Source of the DNA: Clostridiales bacterium UBA1316
GTDB taxonomy: Bacteria > Bacillota > Clostridia > Oscillospirales > Oscillospiraceae
Reading direction: 5' to 3'
DNA: 64,000 bases
Assembly: GCA_002307055.1 (NCBI GenBank)
Contig: DBTM01000061.1
Coordinates: 62,001-126,000, forward strand
Within the stretch, counting starts at the first letter, position 1, and each line of letters begins with the position of its first letter. A model generated the notes under the pieces. It ran no database searches. It saw nothing but the letters and a program-made list of their open reading frames with translations, and was not told the origin of the DNA. The position numbers and the translations under genes were made by a program. This document shows positions 1-8,371 of the stretch, piece by piece.

Positions 1-456
1 ACGACAGATTTGATTGAAAGCTCAATCAAGAAAGTAGAAACGGGGACTAAAATCGCAAATGAAACAGCGAATGCTTTGGGACAGATTGTCGAACAGGTTG
101 ATAAAGCAGCCGAGCTTGTTAATTCCATTGCAGTAGCATCAACAGAACAGGCGCATGGCATTGAGCAGATCAGCCAGGGTATATCTCAGGTGTCGCAGGT
201 TGTGCAGACAAATGCAGCAACGGCTGAAGAGAGTGCTGCTGCGAGCGAAGAGCTCTCCGCGCAAGCCGTACAGCTTAATGAGACAATTGGTGTATTCAAA
301 ACGAGGAGTTCGTCAAAAGCAATAGGCGGCGATACGAATAAAACTTCAAGTAAGTTCAATGCGCAGCCAAGCAGGCAGATATCCGGCAGAACCGGTCAAT
401 CACCTGCATCGGCAAAAAAGATTGCGCTGAGTGACAACGAATTTGGTAAATACTAA
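1..456 (+). CDS. Methyl-accepting chemotaxis protein, C-terminal part (5' end outside window)
   Basis: This is the cytoplasmic signalling end of a chemoreceptor. The frame is open from base 1, so the gene starts upstream of the window. The visible 151 residues show the heptad-rich coiled coil of the MCP signalling domain, including the conserved stretches STEQAHGIEQISQGIS and NAATAEESAAASEELS, where methylated Glu/Gln residues lie in this family. A Ser/Thr-rich tail of about 45 residues follows and lacks the aromatic CheR/CheB-tethering pentapeptide. The sensing domain and membrane segments are not visible, so the ligand is unknown. Family call is near certain. Confidence 0.95.
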   Translation, partial: TTDLIESSIKKVETGTKIANETANALGQIVEQVDKAAELVNSIAVASTEQAHGIEQISQGISQVSQVVQTNAATAEESAAASEELSAQAVQLNETIGVFKTRSSSKAIGGDTNKTSSKFNAQPSRQISGRTGQSPASAKKIALSDNEFGKY

Positions 457-481
457 GTACTGAATAAAATATAAAGCTTAA

Positions 482-551
482 AAGGGCTGTTGCATTCAGA
501 AGCGCCGACGATCACAAATCGATCCCGCTTTGTATGTGACAGCCCTTATTT
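482..551 (+). terminator. Candidate terminator after the chemoreceptor gene
   Basis: A perfect 9-bp inverted repeat (AAGGGCTGT at 482-490, ACAGCCCTT at 539-547) is followed by ATTTT. The 48-base loop is unusually long for an intrinsic terminator, so the arms may instead close a larger folded 3' UTR. Confidence 0.45.
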
Positions 552-840
552 TGCTTAATTAATACTGATGGATAAATATTTATGATTATTTAATTTATTT
601 ACTAAACTAATTAAAAAAATGCCGATAATAATAGTGGTAGAGACATGGAGCTGAAATAATTCACATGTTAACATAAGTAAATAAATGACGCGGTAAAATC
701 GAGGACAATCAGCACGATTGTTATGTAAACCGTATAAGCAATTTAAAAAAGTACAGGGATAGTTAACAGGACATACTTAAGCAAAAAACAAAACCGCAGA
801 AAAGTCGCTTCTTTATTTAACTATATAATTATTTTTATAC

Positions 841-916
841 CTAACTATCGTTAAAATAAAAAGTTAACGAACGTTAGGTATTATAATCTTTAAAATAATT
901 ACTTAACGTTAGTTAG
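841..916. promoter_or_regulatory. Three-copy 14-bp operator-like repeat
   Basis: Three related 14-mers lie within 76 bp: CTAACTATCGTTAA at 841-854 (plus strand), and on the minus strand CTAACGTTCGTTAA (864-877) and CTAACTAACGTTAA (903-916). The first two form a near-palindrome around a 9-base spacer and the third is nearly palindromic by itself. This arrangement is typical of a TetR- or MarR-type operator cluster. The regulator is not identified; the nearest gene is the leftward GlpM-like gene, whose 3' end lies next to the repeat. Confidence 0.5.
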
Positions 917-962
917 AATTAGCTCGAAAGCATCTTTTATTTCTTGTATATTTATGTAGTAA

Positions 963-1298
963 TTACGCTTTAATAAAATATATAACAGCCGCGCCAACAC
1001 CCCATGAGAGCAGGCTGATAACCAAGGTGTTAAGAAGGCTCACTTTGCCGGCGCAAATATAGAATACGATAAGAAAAATGAGTGTCGCCGGCAGTGAAAA
1101 GATACCCGAGAGCACTGTGTCTTTGACAATTTTAATATCCGCCGACCGCGCTAAAAATGTAAAGCTGACTGCTGTAATGACAGGAAATAAAGCGATAATC
1201 CCGGCTATGGTCGACTTACCGTTTTTTGCTACAATACCGATTAATAAAACGAGTGTCCCGCCTGCGATGAACCTGATAACGCCCTCTGCGAATGTCAT
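963..1298 (-). CDS. GlpM-like small integral membrane protein
   Basis: A 111-residue, very hydrophobic protein with about four predicted membrane segments. The stretch STIAGIIALFPVITAVSF resembles the AGLVPLFPTFAL signature of the GlpM family, whose biochemical role is poorly defined. The ATG at 1298 is preferred over an in-frame GTG at 1307, because the ribosome site AAAGGG overlaps that GTG and sits eight bases before the ATG. The gene stands alone, divergent from the oxidoreductase at 1655. Family assignment is from one motif and the length, so it is moderate. Confidence 0.6.
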   Translation of the reverse strand: MTFAEGVIRFIAGGTLVLLIGIVAKNGKSTIAGIIALFPVITAVSFTFLARSADIKIVKDTVLSGIFSLPATLIFLIVFYICAGKVSLLNTLVISLLSWGVGAAVIYFIKA

Positions 1299-1560
1299 AA
1301 TAACCACCCTTTCTGCCAGGCAACAGCGGTAAAAATTATTTGTAAATTTTCTGATATAACATTATGCGGATTATAGCCGCTTATAATTCTACAATTGATA
1401 GTCTAATATTCAATATTTTGTATTAAGCGCTTCTAAACGAACGATGTCAATAGTATTTAGGGTCAATATTCGAACAATATATTATGAATGTGAATAATTA
1501 CTGATTAAGTCAATAAGATTTATGGAAGTATTGTGAATGCAGAAGACCTATTGCCGGATG

Positions 1561-1589
1561 TTGACAATACAGAAATGATGAAATATAAT
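1561..1589 (+). promoter_or_regulatory. Consensus housekeeping promoter of the oxidoreductase-TetR operon
   Basis: TTGACA (1561-1566), a 17-bp spacer and TATAAT (1584-1589): a perfect match to the sigma-A consensus, 66 bases before the start codon at 1655. Confidence 0.85.
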
Positions 1590-1590
1590 A

Positions 1591-1604
1591 TGAACACATG
1601 TTCA
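1591..1604. promoter_or_regulatory. Dyad operator at the transcription start, probable TetR site
   Basis: TGAACA-CA-TGTTCA lies directly after the -10 box, where a bound repressor would block initiation from an otherwise very strong promoter. The TetR gene at 3112 is the second gene of the same transcript, so autoregulation is the simplest reading. Confidence 0.6.
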
Positions 1605-1654
1605 ATGAATGAATGATCAGCAAACCATATAATACATTATGAAGGTGATGGATT

Positions 1655-3112
1655 ATGTCTAAAAAAGTAAATATTATTGGTGCGGGGCTTGCAGGACTGA
1701 GCACTGGTATTTTTCTGCAAAAAGAAGGAATAGAAACGACGATATTTGAGCTCTCGCCATGGGCCGGCGGGATGTGCACGGCATGGTTCAGAAAGGGATA
1801 TCGTTTTGACGGGTGCATTCATTGGATGGTAGGCACAAAAAAAGGGGAACAGATTTATAATTTGTATAAAGAAGTTGGTGCGCTGGCAGACGATACAGAT
1901 ATATACAACGCAGAAGATATCCAACTCGAAAAAAATGGTGTGATGTATTGCATACCGATGGAGCTCGACAAATTCAGAGGGTATTTAATATCATTATCTG
2001 AGCAGGACACAGAATTCATAAACGGCTTCTGCGATGAAATCGATGTTATGATGCATGCAAAGCTTATACTCGGCACACCATCCGGTATCGCAGAAGTGGT
2101 GAGCATGCTAAAAAACAGCAGGGGATTTTTAAGCATCGCAAGAAAATACATGAGCAAGACAGTGGGGGAGATTGTATCCGGACTTAAAAGTGATATAATC
2201 AGGGAGGTTCTGACGGCGCTGATGCCGGGTGAATATTCAGCGATATCACTGTTCATGATGCTTGGAACGCGTATGGGTGCCAACGCAGGGTACCCAATGG
2301 GCGGCGCTTCAGATGTGATCAAGCGTATGGAGGGAAAATACAAATCACTTGGCGGAAAGATAAATTTTAACACAAAGGTCGACGAGATTGTTGTTGAGAA
2401 TGGCCAGGCAAAAGGTGTCCGGTCGAAAGACACAATTTATCCGTCTGATGGTGTTGTCGCTGCATGCGACGCTTATGACACGCTGGAAAAAATGCTCCGT
2501 GGCAGATATCGGCATCCGCAGCTTACTGACATGCTGAGAGATGCACCTCTTTTTGACCCGCTGGCACTCGTTTCGTTTGGCCTCGATAAGAGGTTTGGCA
2601 TTCCTTTTTCTGTCACATGCGAATGTCCGGAGGGGGTTGAAGTAGCGCCTGAAGTCAAGAGATATGCTTATAATCTGCGTTCGTTTGAATTTGACAGGAC
2701 AGCCGCGCCACCCGAAGGCAGCAGTGTTATGGTTATGGTAGACAGTCCTCTTGAGTATTGGGCGAGACTGCGAAGCGAAAATCCGGATGCTTATAAAATT
2801 CAAAAAGAACGATTAGCCGAAGTGTTCTTGTCAGATATCGAAAAGCGGTATCCTGGATTTAAAGATGCTGTCGTTGTTGTCGATATTGCAACTCCGGCGA
2901 CATATGTTAAACTGACGAATGTGTATAAAGGATCTTTTGAAGGCTTCGCACCCACCCCTTCAGCTTTAAAAGCAAATATCAAAAAGAAAATACCGGGACT
3001 GAAGCATTTTTGCATTTGCGGTCAGTGGACGACAGCGGGGGGCGGTATCTGTACGGCAGTTGCCGATGGCAGAACAGCTGCGAAGATTATAAAAAAGGAA
3101 ATCAGGAAATAA
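1655..3112 (+). CDS. FAD-dependent oxidoreductase of the phytoene-desaturase/carotene-isomerase type
   Basis: A 485-residue flavoprotein. The N-terminus shows the Rossmann dinucleotide motif GAGLAG (residues 9-14) followed by FE at the end of the second strand. The C-terminus has the FAD-contacting stretch GQWTTAGGGICTAVADGR typical of the CrtI/CrtISO and amine-oxidase superfamily. No other carotenoid gene is present, so the substrate is unknown; in Clostridia such proteins often occur without carotenoids. The ribosome site GAAGGTGATG precedes the ATG. The stop overlaps by one base the start of the TetR gene (TAATG), indicating translational coupling. Confidence 0.8.
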   Translation: MSKKVNIIGAGLAGLSTGIFLQKEGIETTIFELSPWAGGMCTAWFRKGYRFDGCIHWMVGTKKGEQIYNLYKEVGALADDTDIYNAEDIQLEKNGVMYCIPMELDKFRGYLISLSEQDTEFINGFCDEIDVMMHAKLILGTPSGIAEVVSMLKNSRGFLSIARKYMSKTVGEIVSGLKSDIIREVLTALMPGEYSAISLFMMLGTRMGANAGYPMGGASDVIKRMEGKYKSLGGKINFNTKVDEIVVENGQAKGVRSKDTIYPSDGVVAACDAYDTLEKMLRGRYRHPQLTDMLRDAPLFDPLALVSFGLDKRFGIPFSVTCECPEGVEVAPEVKRYAYNLRSFEFDRTAAPPEGSSVMVMVDSPLEYWARLRSENPDAYKIQKERLAEVFLSDIEKRYPGFKDAVVVVDIATPATYVKLTNVYKGSFEGFAPTPSALKANIKKKIPGLKHFCICGQWTTAGGGICTAVADGRTAAKIIKKEIRK

Positions 3113-3714
3113 TGGAACAAAAAAAGCGAGCAAAGCAGCGCTGTGAACGCCGTCAGCAAATCATCGAATGCGCGCTGGATATGATTATCAGCCGCGGCTT
3201 TGACTCGACAAAGATCCGAGACATTGCGGATAAACTGCAGATTAGTACCGGCCTTTTCTTCAATTATTTTGAATCAAAGGAAAAGCTTTATGAGGAACTC
3301 ATTCGGATTGGTCTCTCCGGCCCGGAGCATGTGCTTTCAATGAATACGGCGGATTTACCGCCATTGGTGTTTTTTGAAAAAATGACGGATTCGATTTTCG
3401 AGGCGCTCAGAGAGAATTCATTTACAGGAAAGATGTTCCTGCTGATGACACAATCACTCAGATCAGATGCGACGCCCGACAGCGTTAAAAAGCTAATAGC
3501 AGGAATGGACGCTGTTTTGCCGCTTTTGCCAATCATCGAAAGGGGGCAGGAATTGAATCAGATCAAGAAGGGGAGTCCTATTGCCCTGGCGGTTGCCTAC
3601 TGGAGTGCCGTGCAGGGTGTTGCCGAGAGCTGCGCGCTGCAGCCAAACCTGCCGCTTCCCGAAAGCAGTTGGATAGTGGATATTTTGAGGCTCTGGGAGC
3701 AGCCGGCATTATAA
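3112..3714 (+). CDS. TetR/AcrR family transcriptional regulator
   Basis: A 200-residue repressor-type protein. The N-terminal helix-turn-helix is recognisable: IIECALDMIISRGFDSTKIR then IADKLQISTGLFFNYFESKE, matching the TetR signature. The remaining 140 residues are the variable ligand-binding domain. The true start is the ATG at 3112, overlapping the oxidoreductase stop and preceded by AGGAAAT. The gene shares a transcript with the oxidoreductase and probably controls it through the dyad at 1591-1604. The inducer is unknown. Confidence 0.9.
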   Translation: MEQKKRAKQRCERRQQIIECALDMIISRGFDSTKIRDIADKLQISTGLFFNYFESKEKLYEELIRIGLSGPEHVLSMNTADLPPLVFFEKMTDSIFEALRENSFTGKMFLLMTQSLRSDATPDSVKKLIAGMDAVLPLLPIIERGQELNQIKKGSPIALAVAYWSAVQGVAESCALQPNLPLPESSWIVDILRLWEQPAL

Positions 3715-3720
3715 GCATTG

Positions 3721-3755
3721 TCATAGGCACTCTGGAAATTTACATATGCCTATGA
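3721..3755 (+). other. Intercistronic hairpin
   Basis: A perfect 9-bp inverted repeat (TCATAGGCA at 3721-3729, TGCCTATGA at 3747-3755) separates the TetR gene from the SGNH hydrolase gene. No T-tract follows, so it is more likely an RNA-processing or translation-modulating stem than a terminator. Confidence 0.4.
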
Positions 3756-3767
3756 AGGGGTTCAGAT

Positions 3768-4526
3768 ATGGTTGTCACAGCGATTGCTTATATCGGCTTA
3801 ATTTTAATTTTGCTCATTCTCGTCGCGGTATCGGGGCTTTTGTTTTATGCGCGGAATTACGCGGCGCCTGTTCCGCCTGCTATACCAGGTACGATAAAGA
3901 TTGCCTGCGTCGGAGACAGTATCACCTACGGTGCGCTTGTAAAAAATAGAATTGAAAACTGCTATCCCGCGCAGCTGGAGAAGCTGCTGGGCACCGGGTA
4001 TTCGGTCCGCAATTTCGGCATCAATGGGCATGCGCTTCAAAAAAGCGCCGATAAACCTTATTGGTCGCATAAACATTTTCAGGCAAGCTCAGAATTCAGA
4101 CCTGATATTGTGCTGATCATGCTTGGTACAAATGACGCGACGGAGCATAACTGGAAGGGAATAGAGGCATACGCAGCCGATTATCGGGAGCTGAACAGCC
4201 ATTACAGGTCTTTACCGTCTCACCCTATCATATATATGCTGACACCGCCGACGCAGTTTTCAGTCGAGAACTGTACCCGAGTTATCCATACGATGAATAA
4301 TGACCGGCTTGATGCTATTACCGAAGCAATCAAAAAAATGGCGGAAGAACCCCCGATCACTGCTATTAAGATGAATGTTATCGATATTAATACCGCCACA
4401 AAAAATCATCCGGAATGCTTTAAATTTGATGGTATTCACCCGGATGCCTCAGGCGCGAAAATTATTGCTGAAATGGTGTACGCGTCGTTAACGCCAAACC
4501 ATAATCCAATGAATACAAATATATAA
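3768..4526 (+). CDS. Membrane-anchored SGNH/GDSL-family hydrolase
   Basis: A 252-residue esterase/lipase-like protein. Residues 1-28 form one hydrophobic segment that would anchor it with the catalytic domain outside the cell. The SGNH blocks are in order: GDSITYG (nucleophile Ser), an N-F-G-I-N-G stretch with the oxyanion Gly, GTNDAT (Asn), and DGIHPDASG (catalytic Asp-x-x-His). The ribosome site GAAGGGG precedes the ATG. Substrates in this family include acylated carbohydrates and lipids; none can be assigned here. It lies 16 bases upstream of a lipoprotein gene and probably shares its transcript. Confidence 0.88.
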   Translation: MVVTAIAYIGLILILLILVAVSGLLFYARNYAAPVPPAIPGTIKIACVGDSITYGALVKNRIENCYPAQLEKLLGTGYSVRNFGINGHALQKSADKPYWSHKHFQASSEFRPDIVLIMLGTNDATEHNWKGIEAYAADYRELNSHYRSLPSHPIIYMLTPPTQFSVENCTRVIHTMNNDRLDAITEAIKKMAEEPPITAIKMNVIDINTATKNHPECFKFDGIHPDASGAKIIAEMVYASLTPNHNPMNTNI

Positions 4527-4541
4527 CTTGGGGGTCATCCA

Positions 4542-5402
4542 ATGAAGAAAGCCGGAATACTAGCCGCATGTCTTCTCCTGCTTTTCCTGGCAGGACTTTT
4601 CAGCGCGTGCGGACAAGCGAAGCAAAATGCTGCTGCAGCAGAAAAGTCTGCTGAAGCAACCGCTATGACTGCAGCACCCCCATCTGCTCAGACGCCGGAT
4701 ATCACACCGGCATCGCCGCCGGTCAGCGCTGCACCGCCGTCTGCCTCCGGGTTAAGCACAACGGACTTGAATTTCACGGAAAAAACATATACAAACGGCA
4801 CTGTTACCATTAAATACCCCCAGCTTACCGGCATGACGGACAGTGCCGCGCAGGAGAAACTCAATAAAATTATATCGGACGCCGCTTTAAGAGATCTGGA
4901 TTCACTTAAAAACGAAAGCGATACGGAATACGAACTGAATTACATGCTGACATATAAAAGCCCCAATGTGATCAGCATTTACTTTGACGGTTATATGTAT
5001 GCTCAAGGCGCGGCGCATCCGAACCAGTTTTTATATTCCGTCTCCATTGATGTAACAAAGCAAAAATCGATAACCCTGAAAGATCTTGTGAAAATCGATG
5101 AAAGCTTTGTGGATATGATGCTCAGCAGCAATTTCAGTTCGACAAGTTATGATATGACGAGCGAGCTTCAATCGGCGATTAAGGATGAACTTGTTCAAAT
5201 GGACACGGACAGCTGGATTGCGGAGCTCAATAATGCCGATTCGATCGGTACCTCGACGTTCTCGTACCTGACGGACGACGCGCTGGTAATTTCCGTCTCC
5301 GTCCCGCACGTAATGGGAGACCACGTCGAAATCCAGCTGAAATACAAAGATTTAACGAAGTACAAGACAGACAATCCACTATGGAAGGCTATTGAAAATT
5401 AA
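4542..5402 (+). CDS. Lipoprotein with DUF3298/DUF4163-like domain
   Basis: A 286-residue exported lipoprotein. A short charged start and hydrophobic stretch lead to the lipobox FSAC (Cys about residue 22), then an Ala/Pro-rich linker to about residue 75. The globular part contains KYPQLTGMTDSAAQEKLN and a later SIDVTKQKSITLKDL segment, both typical of the DUF3298/DUF4163 domains found in RsiV-like and other Gram-positive surface proteins. The role is unknown; RsiV uses this fold to sense lysozyme, but no anti-sigma segment or sigma gene is present. A related protein is encoded at 20881. Confidence 0.75.
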   Translation: MKKAGILAACLLLLFLAGLFSACGQAKQNAAAAEKSAEATAMTAAPPSAQTPDITPASPPVSAAPPSASGLSTTDLNFTEKTYTNGTVTIKYPQLTGMTDSAAQEKLNKIISDAALRDLDSLKNESDTEYELNYMLTYKSPNVISIYFDGYMYAQGAAHPNQFLYSVSIDVTKQKSITLKDLVKIDESFVDMMLSSNFSSTSYDMTSELQSAIKDELVQMDTDSWIAELNNADSIGTSTFSYLTDDALVISVSVPHVMGDHVEIQLKYKDLTKYKTDNPLWKAIEN

Positions 5403-5413
5403 GTTTGCTTATA

Positions 5414-5457
5414 AAAAAAGATATCTCTTTACAAAAAAGTGAAGAGATATCTTTTTT
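5414..5457 (+). terminator. Intrinsic terminator after the DUF3298 lipoprotein
   Basis: A/T-rich stem of about 16 bp (AAAAAAGATATCTCTT against AAGAGATATCTTTTTT) separated by a short loop, with the descending arm ending in a T-run. Confidence 0.8.
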
Positions 5458-5548
5458 ATTTTACAAATTGTTTTGAGGTGGTTGAAAGCAGGCATAATAA
5501 ATTGCATATATTACCAAAATGCTGAAGCAGCAGGGAGCCAGAATAAGT

Positions 5549-6715
5549 ATGTCGCTGTTTGATCAGATCAACTTGATATCGGTACTTTTTATCGCGCTGT
5601 TTATTCTGCCGATGCTTTTCGGGCTGTTCTACCCTCTTAACGGCGCAAGGATATTTCGTTCGTTCAACTCAACCATCAGTGCGGTTATTGTAATTATCTC
5701 GGCTGTTCTTTCCATCAGTTTCACCAATTATCTGTTTTCAAATAACGGTGATAACGGCTTGTCGAATCTGTTCAAAAACATCTCAGTGATTAGGTATTCC
5801 ATCATCAATCAGGATGTTTTGGTTTATGCCCTTTTTCTGCTTATCATTCTAATCGGCTTAATCGGTATCCTGCAGCTGCTTCTCATACCTCTACAGAAAA
5901 AAGTGCTTATTCCATTATCCAACGCAATTGCAGCAGCCGTCTCTGCGTCCAACAAAACTATAAGGCTGCTTGTCAGCAGCCTTTGGCAATTTCCGAAATC
6001 CGTCTGGCTTGTCCTCGTTTTTGCGCTGCTTTTTAATTTCTACACAGTATTAACTAAAAATATGGTGCTCGACAACTATATCAACAGCTCCGGTGCGTAC
6101 CGGCTGGTCGAAGAGAATGCCATACAGCCCATCATCGCTTCGAATGTTGTTCAGCAAATCCCTGGGTTCATTGATAATACGGTTAATAAAGCAGCTGAGT
6201 GCCTCTCTCCGGCAGGCAAAAAGCTGCTCATCAAAGTATATATTAACGGCGTAACAGTCGAAGATGCCGTTAAATCAAGCCCGGATATTGACGACAAAGC
6301 CATCGAACTTGCGGGAGCTGAAAATGATCATTATAAGATGGCGCGGATTTTATACGAATGGATTGCCGATCACATCAGTTATGACCATCAAAAGGCAAAA
6401 TCAATTGAAACAGACGCTTTCGAAACATATTCCGGAGCCGTACCGGCTTTCAGCGAGAAAACCGGTGTGTGTTTTGACAAAGCATGCTTATATGTTGCCA
6501 TGTGCCGAGCCATCGGCGTAAAGGTCAGGCTGGTGACCGGTTATGCCTATAACGGAAAGGAGTGGCTGGACCATTCCTGGAATGAAATCTATGATGATAA
6601 GGAGGGTCAATGGATCAATGTCGATACAACTTTCGGCGGTGAGAACAATAATTACTTTGATAGAATCAGCTTTGATAACGATCATCAGAAGGAAGAGGTT
6701 CAGGGAGAATGGTAA
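5549..6715 (+). CDS. Multi-pass membrane protein with transglutaminase-like domain
   Basis: A 388-residue protein with about four hydrophobic segments (roughly residues 3-28, 42-62, 90-114 and 151-168) followed by an extracytoplasmic domain. That domain contains the transglutaminase/cysteine-protease triad: Cys in TGVCFDKA (about 308), His in LDHSWNE (about 342) and Asp in NVDTTF (about 359). Proteins of this type act at the cell surface as proteases or cross-linking enzymes; the substrate is unknown. An ATG at 5519 is possible, but no ribosome site precedes it, whereas AGGGAG lies about 11 bases before 5549. The start is therefore uncertain. Confidence 0.8.
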   Translation: MSLFDQINLISVLFIALFILPMLFGLFYPLNGARIFRSFNSTISAVIVIISAVLSISFTNYLFSNNGDNGLSNLFKNISVIRYSIINQDVLVYALFLLIILIGLIGILQLLLIPLQKKVLIPLSNAIAAAVSASNKTIRLLVSSLWQFPKSVWLVLVFALLFNFYTVLTKNMVLDNYINSSGAYRLVEENAIQPIIASNVVQQIPGFIDNTVNKAAECLSPAGKKLLIKVYINGVTVEDAVKSSPDIDDKAIELAGAENDHYKMARILYEWIADHISYDHQKAKSIETDAFETYSGAVPAFSEKTGVCFDKACLYVAMCRAIGVKVRLVTGYAYNGKEWLDHSWNEIYDDKEGQWINVDTTFGGENNNYFDRISFDNDHQKEEVQGEW

Positions 6716-6821
6716 CGCTGCTTGGATTATGTAAGATTTAACGCCGACTTTATAGGACCTTAATATTAATGCTGTAGAATATCAAGTATAGAGTTCATAC
6801 AGCAGTAATGGAGGCGGTCCT

Positions 6822-8210
6822 GTGAAAAAAACGTACATCCTCGACACGAATGTGCTACTGCAAACGCCTAATGCAATTTATGCTTTTGGAGATAATGACG
6901 TTGTTATTCCTGAGGTTGTGCTTGAAGAATTGGATAAATTCAAGAAAGAGTCGAATGAAATTGGCGCCAACGCAAGGCAGACAGCGCGTATGCTTGATGC
7001 TCTCAGAGAAATGGGGGATCTGACACGCGGCGTTCCGCTTCCCGGAGGCGGCAATTTGCGTTTGGAACTCAATTTCAAAGATATTGTTCTCCCGGAAGGG
7101 TGGCATACAGACAAAGCCGATAACAGGATTTTAAAGGTTTGTAAAGGACTCTCTGAAAATAATGAAAAGGCAATCCTCGTCACAAAAGACATTTTCCAGA
7201 GGATTAAATGCGACCTCATCGGCGTAACGGCTCAGGATTTTAAGAATGAACAGGTCGACGCACCTGACGTGGGCTACAGAGGCCGGGTAGTGCTGTATGC
7301 ATCGGCGAAAAAAATCAACGAGTTTTATAAAAAAGAGTCGCTCGATATCAAATATATAACATCTGTCGATGAGGCGACAGGCGAGGAAAAACCTTATACG
7401 CTGATATTGAACGAATTTGTTGTACTGACCAGCATTGAAAGCAGCAAGCATACGGCGCTCGGACGCTTTGACGGCGAAAAGCTTGTTTCACTTAAATATA
7501 TAGAAGAGCGGCCGTTTGGTGTGAAAGCACGCAATGTCGGTCAGAAATTTATGCAGGAAGCACTCATGATGAACTGCGATGATATTCCGCTGGTGATCGT
7601 CAAGGGTGCCGCAGGTACGGCAAAAACCTTTTTCGCGCTTGCAGTCGGGCTCCATAAAATTATGGTTCAGAAGGAAAAACAATACCGTAAGATCCTGGTC
7701 TGCCGTCCGAATGTGAAGTTTGATGAGGACATTGGCTTCTTACCCGGCAGTGAAACGGAAAAGCTCGCGCCGTTTATGCGCTCGGTCATCGACAATCTGG
7801 AAATTTTACTCGACAGCGACGAGTACGAGCGTTATAAAAATGAAAGCGAGCTCAGAGACAAGGTAGACGAACTGTTCCATAGAAATATCGTTACAACAGA
7901 AGCAATCGCATTCATCCGCGGACGTTCTATTCAAAAAAATTGGGTCATTATCGATGAAGCGCAGAATCTTACCCCCAAGCAGGTTAAAGGTATTGTCACA
8001 CGCGCGGGTAAAGGGACGAAAATTATACTTATTGGTGACCCCGATCAAATTGACCATCCCTATCTTGACAGCCGCACAAACGGCTTATGTTACGCCTCCG
8101 AGCGCATGAAAGGCAGCCGTTATTGCTGCCAGCTTACAATGAATGATGACGAGTGCGAGCGCAGTCCCCTCGCCTTTGACAGCGCCGTGCGGATGAATAC
8201 GATTATATAA
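6822..8210 (+). CDS. PIN-PhoH fusion ATPase (YlaK/PhoH2 type)
   Basis: A 462-residue protein with an N-terminal PIN nuclease domain (residues 1-130; LDTNVLL with the first acidic residue, then EELDKFK) and a C-terminal PhoH P-loop domain. The PhoH part has Walker A GAAGTAKT (262-269) and Walker B VIIDEAQN (about 375-382). Related PhoH2 proteins couple RNA unwinding to PIN RNase activity. The start is a GTG with GGAGG upstream. It stands alone between two terminators. Length and domain order match the family. Confidence 0.92.
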   Translation: MKKTYILDTNVLLQTPNAIYAFGDNDVVIPEVVLEELDKFKKESNEIGANARQTARMLDALREMGDLTRGVPLPGGGNLRLELNFKDIVLPEGWHTDKADNRILKVCKGLSENNEKAILVTKDIFQRIKCDLIGVTAQDFKNEQVDAPDVGYRGRVVLYASAKKINEFYKKESLDIKYITSVDEATGEEKPYTLILNEFVVLTSIESSKHTALGRFDGEKLVSLKYIEERPFGVKARNVGQKFMQEALMMNCDDIPLVIVKGAAGTAKTFFALAVGLHKIMVQKEKQYRKILVCRPNVKFDEDIGFLPGSETEKLAPFMRSVIDNLEILLDSDEYERYKNESELRDKVDELFHRNIVTTEAIAFIRGRSIQKNWVIIDEAQNLTPKQVKGIVTRAGKGTKIILIGDPDQIDHPYLDSRTNGLCYASERMKGSRYCCQLTMNDDECERSPLAFDSAVRMNTII

Positions 8211-8233
8211 TTAAATAAGAAGACGCAGTGCGC

Positions 8234-8279
8234 GAGTTGGAAACCTGCGAGCCTGAAACCCGCAGATTTCGACTCTTTT
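8234..8279 (+). terminator. Probable terminator after the PhoH gene
   Basis: An imperfect stem (GAGTTGGAAACCTGCG against CGCAGATTTCGACTC, with small internal loops) is followed by TTTTG. It lies about 25 bases after the stop. Confidence 0.55.
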
Positions 8280-8371
8280 GCTGTAAATAAGCTGGTAAAA
8301 CTTGCGGCTTGCTTAAAATGCTACAAAAAGTTACAATATAGTAACAACATGTAACGCAAGGAGTGAGTTTT

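Larger units (their letters stand above)
457..962. other. Intergenic region with no gene
   Basis: About 500 bases between the chemoreceptor and the GlpM-like gene, AT-rich and without a credible coding frame. It holds the candidate terminator at 482-551 and a three-copy repeat at 841-916. Nothing else was recognised. Confidence 0.6.
1299..1654. other. Intergenic region between divergent genes
   Basis: About 355 bases, AT-rich, with no credible gene. It contains the strong promoter at 1561-1589 and the dyad at 1591-1604. Nothing else was recognised upstream of these. Confidence 0.6.

Noticed and set aside
482..547. Inverted repeat as an insertion-sequence end
   Set aside because: Only 9 bp, no target duplication and no transposase; a terminator or UTR fold is simpler.
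841..916. CRISPR-like short repeats
   Set aside because: Only three 14-bp copies in mixed orientation with spacers of different length; no cas gene.
1855..2433. 192-residue minus-strand frame inside the FAD oxidoreductase
   Set aside because: The plus-strand gene has clear motifs over the whole length and a strong promoter; the antisense frame has none.
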